From the NCBI GenBank assembly GCA_903825565.1, contig CAIKBD010000373.1:1-41960 (forward strand): a stretch of 41,960 bases of DNA, read 5' to 3'. Positions 37,186 through 41,960 of the stretch are shown here, piece by piece; position 1 is the stretch's first letter; each line of letters begins with the position of its first letter. A program made the position numbers and the translations under genes. Source of the DNA: an uncultured Anaerolineales bacterium (GTDB lineage: Bacteria; Chloroflexota; Anaerolineae; UBA4142). The notes under the pieces are model-generated. The model was not told the DNA's origin and ran no database searches. It was given only the letters and a program-made list of their open reading frames with translations.

Positions 37186-39579
37186 AGCCGCTATCGTCGC
37201 TTGCCCCAATGCCAACCCGCCATCATTCGTCGGCACTTGGCGATGAATGTAAATCGTAAATCCATCGTTTTGCAACAGCGATAACGTGCGCGCGAGCAGG
37301 GTCATATTCTGCCACACCCCGCCGCTCAACGCAACGTCGTTCAATCCCTCGCGTTCGCGTAACAACACGCACACGTGCCGCACCATTTCGGCAACGCTGT
37401 TGTGAAAGCGCACCGAAATTTCTGCGACAGGCACACATGCGCGAACATCCGCGACGACAGATTGAATCATTGGCATAGGGTCAACAAGCGAATTCAAAAT
37501 TCTAAATTCGTAATTCGTATCCTCTTGAATTTTGAATTTAGAATTCAGAATTTCGAATTCCACGGCCGCTTGCGCTTCATAATTCACCGTTTGCCGCACA
37601 CCCGCGAGCGCGGCGACCGCATCGAACAATCGTCCCATACTCGAGGTGAGCGGCGCGTTGATGCCGCGTTCGATTTGCTGGCGGATGATTCGACGAGCTT
37701 GTTCATTCGATTCGCGCACCGATGCAAATTCATCCGTCCATTCAATCCCAGCTTTGTGCAACCACGCGAGCGCCAAGCGCCACGGCTCGCGCACCGCTTT
37801 ATCGCCGCCTGGCATTGGAATGTAATCAAGATGAAACGCGCGGCGATAATTTTTATAATCGGCAATCAAAATTTCGCCACCCCAGATTGCGCCATCGTCG
37901 CCGTAACCGGTTCCATCGAACGCAACGCCGATAACCGGATGCTCGCCGCTCAAACTGTGTTCCGCCATACACGCGGCGATGTGCGCGTGATGATGTTGCA
38001 CGCCGATAGCTGGGATTTTTTCACGCTCGGCGCGTTCGAGCGCGTACCGCGTCGCCAGATAATTCGGATGCAAGTCGTACGCGATGGCTGTTGGCGTAAT
38101 GCGGAAAAGTTTTTCCATATGCGCGATGCCAGCTTGGAACGATTGCAACGTCTCGTAATTTTCCAGGTCACCGATATGATGACTGAGAAACGCATAGCGG
38201 TCGCGTGTGACGCAAAATGTATTCTTGAGTTCTGCGCCAGTCGCCAGCAAGGGTAGCGCATCGAATGGTAAGTGAACCGGGAATGGCGCGTAACCGCGCG
38301 AACGGCGGAGTGGATAGTAGATAGTGGATAGTGAGTAGTGAATAGCAAACTGGGATTTTTTCTCTGTGCCCTCAGTGGCTGTAAACACGCGCATCACCGA
38401 ATCATCGCAGCGTGTGTGAATATCGCGGTCGTGCATCAGAAACGCATCAGCAAGCGTGGCGAGGTGTTCGCGCGCATAATCGTTGTCGTAGGCAATCGGT
38501 TCTTCGCTGAGGTTGCCGCTAGTCATCACGAGGATAGGCGGATGACCAAGGACCGATGACCGAGAATTTTCCTCCGTCCTCCGTCCTCTGTCTTCCGGCA
38601 GCAGTAAATAATGCAACGGCGTGTACGGCAACATCACACCCAGGAATGGATTGTTCGGCGCGACCTGTTCGGCAATCGGCGAATCGGGACGACGACGCAA
38701 CAACACAATCGGTCGCTCGCGCGATTCGAGCAAAGCACGCTCTTCATCGCTCACAAAACAATGTTGTTCGACGGTTGCGACATTGAGCATCATCAACGCG
38801 AACGGTTTGTCCACGCGCAATTTTCGGCGGCGCAATTCGGCAACGGCATTCGCGTTCGTCGCATCGCACGCGAGGTGAAATCCGCCGAGTCCTTTGATAG
38901 CAAGAATTGCACCGCCACTTAATAACTGTTGTGTTTGTGTTATCGCATTAGAATTCGCAATTCCTAATTCGCTATTTGAATTGCGAATTAGGAATTGCGA
39001 ATTAATCTCCAACCACACCTTCGGTCCGCATTTCGGACACGCCACCGGTTGCGCGTGAAAACGGCGATTCAGCGGATTGTGATATTCGCGCGCGCAATCG
39101 TCGCACATTGTAAAATTGCGCATCGTCGTCTTGGGTCGGTCGTACGGAATATCCTGAATGATGGTGAACCTGGGTCCGCAGTTCGTGCAATTGATGAACG
39201 GATAACGATAGCGGCGGTCGTTCGGGTCAAAAAGTTCGCGGAGACAATCGGGGCAAATGGAAATGTCGGGCGAGATGGGCTGAAACGCATCAGCCAGCGT
39301 CACGCTCTCACGGATTTCAAAATGGTCGAAATACACACCATCGCCATCGGAATCAATAACGGTCAATGAATCTATTTTTGCAAGCGGTGGTTTTTCGTCT
39401 TGCAATGCACGCACAAAATTTTCGAGCGCGCGCGCATCGCCTTGGATTTCAATATCCACGCCCGCCGAGGTGTTGGCAACCCAGCCGTTCAGTTTCGCCC
39501 GCGCCGCCAATTGATAGACGAACGGGCGAAAGCCAACCCCTTGCACAATTCCAGTGACGTGGATTTTTTTGAGTGGCAT
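37171..39579 (-). CDS. hypF: Carbamoyltransferase HypF (with four repeat-derived inserts)
   Basis: An 802-residue HypF, which makes the carbamoyl-adenylate used for the CN ligands of NiFe-hydrogenase. Domains in order: acylphosphatase (GIVQGVGFRPFVYQLA), paired zinc fingers (CPDC...CTNCGPRF and CDDC...CPKCGPKVW), YrdC-like (GLGGFHLACDATN) and Kae1-like (GVQHHHAHIAACMAEH, GVAFDGTGYGDDGAIWGGE, SSMGRLFDAVAAL, ALSGGVWQNM). All key motifs are intact. The length exceeds the usual 740-770 because four AT-rich or simple repeats lie in frame (38951-39004, 38534-38597, 38309-38345, 37490-37560), each in a loop. The start at 39579 has a weak GAG site. Confidence 0.95.
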   Translation of the reverse strand: MPLKKIHVTGIVQGVGFRPFVYQLAARAKLNGWVANTSAGVDIEIQGDARALENFVRALQDEKPPLAKIDSLTVIDSDGDGVYFDHFEIRESVTLADAFQPISPDISICPDCLRELFDPNDRRYRYPFINCTNCGPRFTIIQDIPYDRPKTTMRNFTMCDDCAREYHNPLNRRFHAQPVACPKCGPKVWLEINSQFLIRNSNSELGIANSNAITQTQQLLSGGAILAIKGLGGFHLACDATNANAVAELRRRKLRVDKPFALMMLNVATVEQHCFVSDEERALLESRERPIVLLRRRPDSPIAEQVAPNNPFLGVMLPYTPLHYLLLPEDRGRRTEENSRSSVLGHPPILVMTSGNLSEEPIAYDNDYAREHLATLADAFLMHDRDIHTRCDDSVMRVFTATEGTEKKSQFAIHYSLSTIYYPLRRSRGYAPFPVHLPFDALPLLATGAELKNTFCVTRDRYAFLSHHIGDLENYETLQSFQAGIAHMEKLFRITPTAIAYDLHPNYLATRYALERAEREKIPAIGVQHHHAHIAACMAEHSLSGEHPVIGVAFDGTGYGDDGAIWGGEILIADYKNYRRAFHLDYIPMPGGDKAVREPWRLALAWLHKAGIEWTDEFASVRESNEQARRIIRQQIERGINAPLTSSMGRLFDAVAALAGVRQTVNYEAQAAVEFEILNSKFKIQEDTNYEFRILNSLVDPMPMIQSVVADVRACVPVAEISVRFHNSVAEMVRHVCVLLREREGLNDVALSGGVWQNMTLLARTLSLLQNDGFTIYIHRQVPTNDGGLALGQATIAANFKL
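37490..37560. repeat. In-frame AATTCGTAATTCG-type palindrome in hypF (near C-terminus)
   Basis: GAATTCAAAATTCTAAATTC on the left faces its near reverse complement, ending GAATTTCGAATTC. It encodes FEILNSKFKIQEDTNYEFRI, in the Kae1-like domain. Confidence 0.85.
38309..38345. repeat. In-frame GGATAGT simple repeat in hypF
   Basis: Degenerate tandem GTGGATAGTAGATAGTGGAT units code FAIHYSLSTIYYPL between the YrdC-like and Kae1-like domains. Confidence 0.75.
38534..38597. repeat. In-frame GGACCGATGACC/TCCTCCGTCC repeat in hypF
   Basis: GATGACCAAGGACCGATGACC on one side and TCCTCCGTCCTCCGTCCTC on the other form an imperfect inverted, internally tandem element. It codes the insert around GRRTEENSRSSVLGHP in the YrdC-like domain. 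Confidence 0.75.
38951..39004. repeat. In-frame AATTCGCAATTCC palindrome in hypF
   Basis: Perfect 21-bp arms (38952-38972 and 38983-39003) with a 10-nt loop code INSQFLIRNSNSELGIANSN between the zinc fingers and the YrdC-like domain. Confidence 0.9.
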
Positions 39580-39677
39580 AATCTACTCAACGCGCCGTGT
39601 CATACCGCACAAATTTACAAAACGACCGCAAAGCGAATCTCCGTGGTCATCCGCCGCAACGCCGAGTGCCTGCGCGT

Positions 39678-40136
39678 CTACTTCCATTCCCGTGCGATTT
39701 GTTCTGCGCGGGCAATCAATCGCGGCATTGTCTTTTCGATTTCTGGCGAGAGTTCCACGCCGATGTCTAAATCGGCGGGCTGGATGCCGACGAGCACCAA
39801 ATTTTTGGGCAAGTGTCCGCGCACTTGCGCGAGCGCGAGCACTTCTTGGAACAGCAATTGATGTTGCGACATTTTGATTGTGTTAAACAACGGAACCTCG
39901 TCGCGCGCCAATTCGATCAGCGTCCCCGGTTCTTGGCGGCGATCAATTGCATCGAGCACGATCAAGTGCGCCGATTCTTCGACGAGCGGCAGCAAATTCA
40001 AACCGAGCGTGCCGCCATCGAGAATTTCAAAATCGCCAGTCGGATTTTTTTGTTGCAACGCGCGAATCGCATGAATGCCAATGCCTTCATCACGATTGAG
40101 CAAGTTGCCAATGCCGAGGAGGATTTTTCGAGCCAT
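39678..40136 (-). CDS. NiFe-hydrogenase maturation protease (HyaD/HybD/HycI family)
   Basis: A 152-residue peptidase that cuts the C-terminal tail of the hydrogenase large subunit after Ni insertion. GIGNLLNRDEGIGIHAI holds the first metal ligand (Glu), LVEESAHLIVLDAID the Asp, and MSQHQLLFQEVLALA the His. The block VLVGIQPADLDIGVELSPEI is characteristic of the family. The start at 40136 gives the standard N-terminus MARKILLGIGN; the open frame to 40202 only adds residues coded by a repeat. It lies 98 bp before hypF. Its presence implies that a NiFe-hydrogenase large subunit is encoded elsewhere in the genome. Confidence 0.93.
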   Translation of the reverse strand: MARKILLGIGNLLNRDEGIGIHAIRALQQKNPTGDFEILDGGTLGLNLLPLVEESAHLIVLDAIDRRQEPGTLIELARDEVPLFNTIKMSQHQLLFQEVLALAQVRGHLPKNLVLVGIQPADLDIGVELSPEIEKTMPRLIARAEQIAREWK

Positions 40137-40169
40137 AATAGTTCCGCAGAGAAGTTTGAGCAAAATTCC

Positions 40170-40228
40170 GAAGGATGAAAGATGAAAGATGAAAAAGTTC
40201 ATCCTTCATCCTTCATCTTTCATCCTTG
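40170..40228. repeat. GGATGAAAGATGAA palindrome between lplA and the maturation protease gene
   Basis: AAGGATGAAAGATGAAAGAT and TTCATCTTTCATCCTT arms form a long hairpin with internal tandem units. It includes the TGA stop of lplA (40220-40222) and may act as a transcript-end or attenuation structure. Confidence 0.85.
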
Positions 40229-41293
40229 TTTTAGCATCATCACCGCTGTCGCCAGATCGTCCACGCTGACGCCAGGCGATTGAACACCCACCATCGTGTA
40301 CGCTTCGGCGATGCGCGACTTGACCACGTTCGCATCGAGTGCCGTGCCGCGCAATGCCAACTCGATTGCACCTGGGGCGAATTTTGGAATCATTGTGAAA
40401 TCGCCAGAGAGTGTAAGGTCGTCAATGCGTCCTTCACGCACGCGCGCGGTCACGCGAATCAAACCACCTTGCGCTTTGTGCGCCGCTTCAATCACGCGCA
40501 CGTCCTCGTGAATTTTCACGCCAACTTGGCGCAAGCCGCCTTTTTGATACAGCCATTCGTCCGTGCCGAATTTACCATCCAACTCTTCCGCGAGCGCGAG
40601 TTCTTTCGCCGTTGGCTCGCCACGCACAATATCGCGCCCCAAGGATTCTTTCACCTTGTCGAGATAGAGATTGACGACGGTATCGCGGTCGGGCGTGTGT
40701 CCCAGTTGCTTGGTCATCGTCGTCATATATTCGTTGAGCGATTGAAAAATCTTGTCGCGCATTTTTTCGGACGAGACCTTGAGCACCTTGGACATCAATT
40801 CGAAATTAAAATCGAACATCAACGAGCCGACGATGACTTCGGCACTGCCCATTTGCGCCGCACCGGTGCCGCCGATTTTTTTGCCTTGCACGTGAATATC
40901 ATTGATGGGACGATAGTTCGCGGGAATGTTTAGCGCGTGATAGGTTTCGACGAGCGGCTTGGCGTACCACGCAAAGCGTTCGCCAATATCGCTGGGCACG
41001 CTGTTGCGATGAAACACCCATTGCGTAAAGACCTGGTTTTTGTCGAGATAAACCGCGCCGCCGCCAACCTCGCGACGATACATCGGCAAGCCGTGGGCGC
41101 GACAATATTCCACGTCTACTTCTTTTTCGAGTTCTTGATGAAAACCGATGCAAACGTATGGACTCGTCGGCGCGACCATAATGATTGTGTCGGGCGTATT
41201 TTCGTCAAGCGCGTACGCAACCGCATGATAAATCGTTTGCGAACGAACGGACGGAACCAGTTGTAAATCGAGCAAGCGAATTGGATGACTCAT
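40220..41293 (-). CDS. lplA: Lipoate-protein ligase A family protein
   Basis: A 357-residue LplA/BPL-fold ligase. The lipoate-binding motif RREVGGGAVYLDKN and the catalytic Lys region INDIHVQGKKIGGTGAAQ are complete. The C-terminal accessory domain (GGLRQVGVKIHEDVRVIEAA and on) is present, so it can adenylate lipoate or transfer octanoate. The start at 41293 follows AGGAG. It is the first gene of the row that continues with the hydrogenase protease and hyp genes; lipoylated partners (glycine cleavage, 2-oxoacid dehydrogenases or sulfur-metabolising carriers) are not in the window. A link with hydrogenase maturation is not expected from known biology and may be only positional. Confidence 0.92.
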   Translation of the reverse strand: MSHPIRLLDLQLVPSVRSQTIYHAVAYALDENTPDTIIMVAPTSPYVCIGFHQELEKEVDVEYCRAHGLPMYRREVGGGAVYLDKNQVFTQWVFHRNSVPSDIGERFAWYAKPLVETYHALNIPANYRPINDIHVQGKKIGGTGAAQMGSAEVIVGSLMFDFNFELMSKVLKVSSEKMRDKIFQSLNEYMTTMTKQLGHTPDRDTVVNLYLDKVKESLGRDIVRGEPTAKELALAEELDGKFGTDEWLYQKGGLRQVGVKIHEDVRVIEAAHKAQGGLIRVTARVREGRIDDLTLSGDFTMIPKFAPGAIELALRGTALDANVVKSRIAEAYTMVGVQSPGVSVDDLATAVMMLKQG

Positions 41294-41358
41294 ACAAACT
41301 CCTGTCTATAAATAGAGTAATGCCATTATGGCAAAATCACAAGACGAATTGACTGGGT

Positions 41359-41960
41359 TTATTTTGTCGGAACAGGTTGCGGAGTGGACACGTGAGATTT
41401 GAAAATTGTGCCGGAGGCGATGCCACCCACCGTGCGCACGCCAACCGTTGCCCACAAGACCAACAAACCGCTCAACGCGGCAAGCCCGGTCCATTGAAAA
41501 AAGGCGACAGGCACCGCCGCATAGATCGCACCGGTCGCCACAACGAACGCGCCGAGCGGAAAGACGAACGCCCACCAACTCAACGCAAACGGGAGCGGCG
41601 TTTTGCGATGATGGAATGTCGTAACCGCAATGACGAGAACGAGCCAAAAGAGCGCAAAGCCCCACAAACTAATGCCGATGAATTTGCCAATGACGTTGAG
41701 TGTGTTCAATGAATCATTCGCATTGAAAAACAGCGTTGCGGGTTTGACGATTTTGATCATAACAATTGCCAAGATCGAACTGGGCGCGAGTCCGATCCAA
41801 ATCGTCGGCGCGAGATGCACGGGCGGCAAATCGTGAAAGATATAGCGCGCAAATACGGCGGTCATCACGAACACAAACAGCATACCACCAAAGCCGAGAA
41901 ACACCAAACTACCCAACAGATTGATCGTGCCGAGGTCAGTCCCGGCATATTCGGTGGCGA
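41359..41960 (-). CDS. TDT family transporter (TehA/malic acid transporter-like), 5' part cut by window edge
   Basis: The frame stays open to the window end, so the N-terminal part is missing. About 200 residues are visible with at least five membrane helices (LVFLGFGGMLFVFVMTAVF, APSSILAIVMIKIV, ISLWGFALFWLVLVIAVTTF, FVFPLGAFVVATGAIYAAV, LAALSGLLVLWATVGV). The FPLGAFVVATG and WIGLAPSS segments match the voltage-dependent anion channel/TehA/Mae1 family, which exports dicarboxylates, sulfite or tellurite. The C-terminus is short and polar. It lies 65 bp before lplA on the same strand. Confidence 0.82.
   Translation of the reverse strand, partial: ATEYAGTDLGTINLLGSLVFLGFGGMLFVFVMTAVFARYIFHDLPPVHLAPTIWIGLAPSSILAIVMIKIVKPATLFFNANDSLNTLNVIGKFIGISLWGFALFWLVLVIAVTTFHHRKTPLPFALSWWAFVFPLGAFVVATGAIYAAVPVAFFQWTGLAALSGLLVLWATVGVRTVGGIASGTIFKSHVSTPQPVPTK

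Noticed and set aside
37171-39579. hypF considered as two broken genes because of repeat sequence in the middle
   Set aside because: All HypF domains follow in order in one uninterrupted frame, so the repeats are inserts and not breaks.
37490-40228. AT-rich tandem-looking repeats considered as a CRISPR array
   Set aside because: Units are of different families, have no regular spacers, lie mostly inside coding sequence, and no cas gene is present.

Overview
The window looks like a chromosomal stretch of a GC-rich anaerobic or facultative bacterium, most likely a member of the Chloroflexota (Anaerolineae-like). This is inferred from three things: lipoproteins with Pro/Thr-rich linkers after the lipobox, a set of NiFe-hydrogenase maturation and molybdo-enzyme genes, and many short dispersed palindromic repeats of several families. 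No rRNA or tRNA gene and no hydrogenase structural gene was recognised.

Layout. 1-2300 (+): Uma2-type nuclease, a SAM methyltransferase and a PlsC acyltransferase, closed by a bidirectional terminator. 2326-10775 (-): one operon-like unit, read from 10.8 kb downward, with a peptide-type substrate-binding lipoprotein, an AprA/FrdA-like flavoprotein, an AprB-like 2x[4Fe-4S] ferredoxin, two DppB/DppC permeases and a fused DppD-DppF ATPase; a good promoter lies at 10854-10882. 11212-11780 (-): a zinc-finger protein and a small helical protein. 12074-17347 (-): a molybdenum module (MOCOS-like PLP enzyme, DmsA-like catalytic subunit, DmsB-DmsC fusion), divergent from an orphan ModA lipoprotein (+) across a control region with operator-like palindromes. 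18535-20439 (-): an AAA-type NTPase and two BrnT-type toxin-antitoxin modules with a DUF433 protein. 20536-25313 (-): a double-headed radical SAM/SPASM enzyme, HEAT-repeat proteins and TrmO, with a tandem duplication that left truncated copies of the radical SAM and trmO genes.

25399-41293 (-) is the hyp region: lplA, hydrogenase maturation protease, hypF, hypC, hypD, and then hypE 9 kb away. The gap between hypD and hypE is filled by opposite-strand genes. Part of this (26860-30555) has the anatomy of an integron cassette array: a CTP-synthase-like glutamine amidotransferase and a tandem PPOX pair, each followed by a 130-bp attC-like site. One attC is interrupted by a complete IS1182-type element and the other by a 55-bp palindrome, both immediately after the GTT of the R' core. 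After this come a class III cyclase/AAA/TPR regulator and a TPR-GGDEF diguanylate cyclase, the latter flanked by a 27-bp copy of the hypD 3' end.

Dispersed palindromes are the other theme. They fill intergenic gaps in the operons and also sit in frame inside genes: four in hypF, two in the radical SAM gene and one in trmO. The window ends inside a TDT-family membrane transporter.
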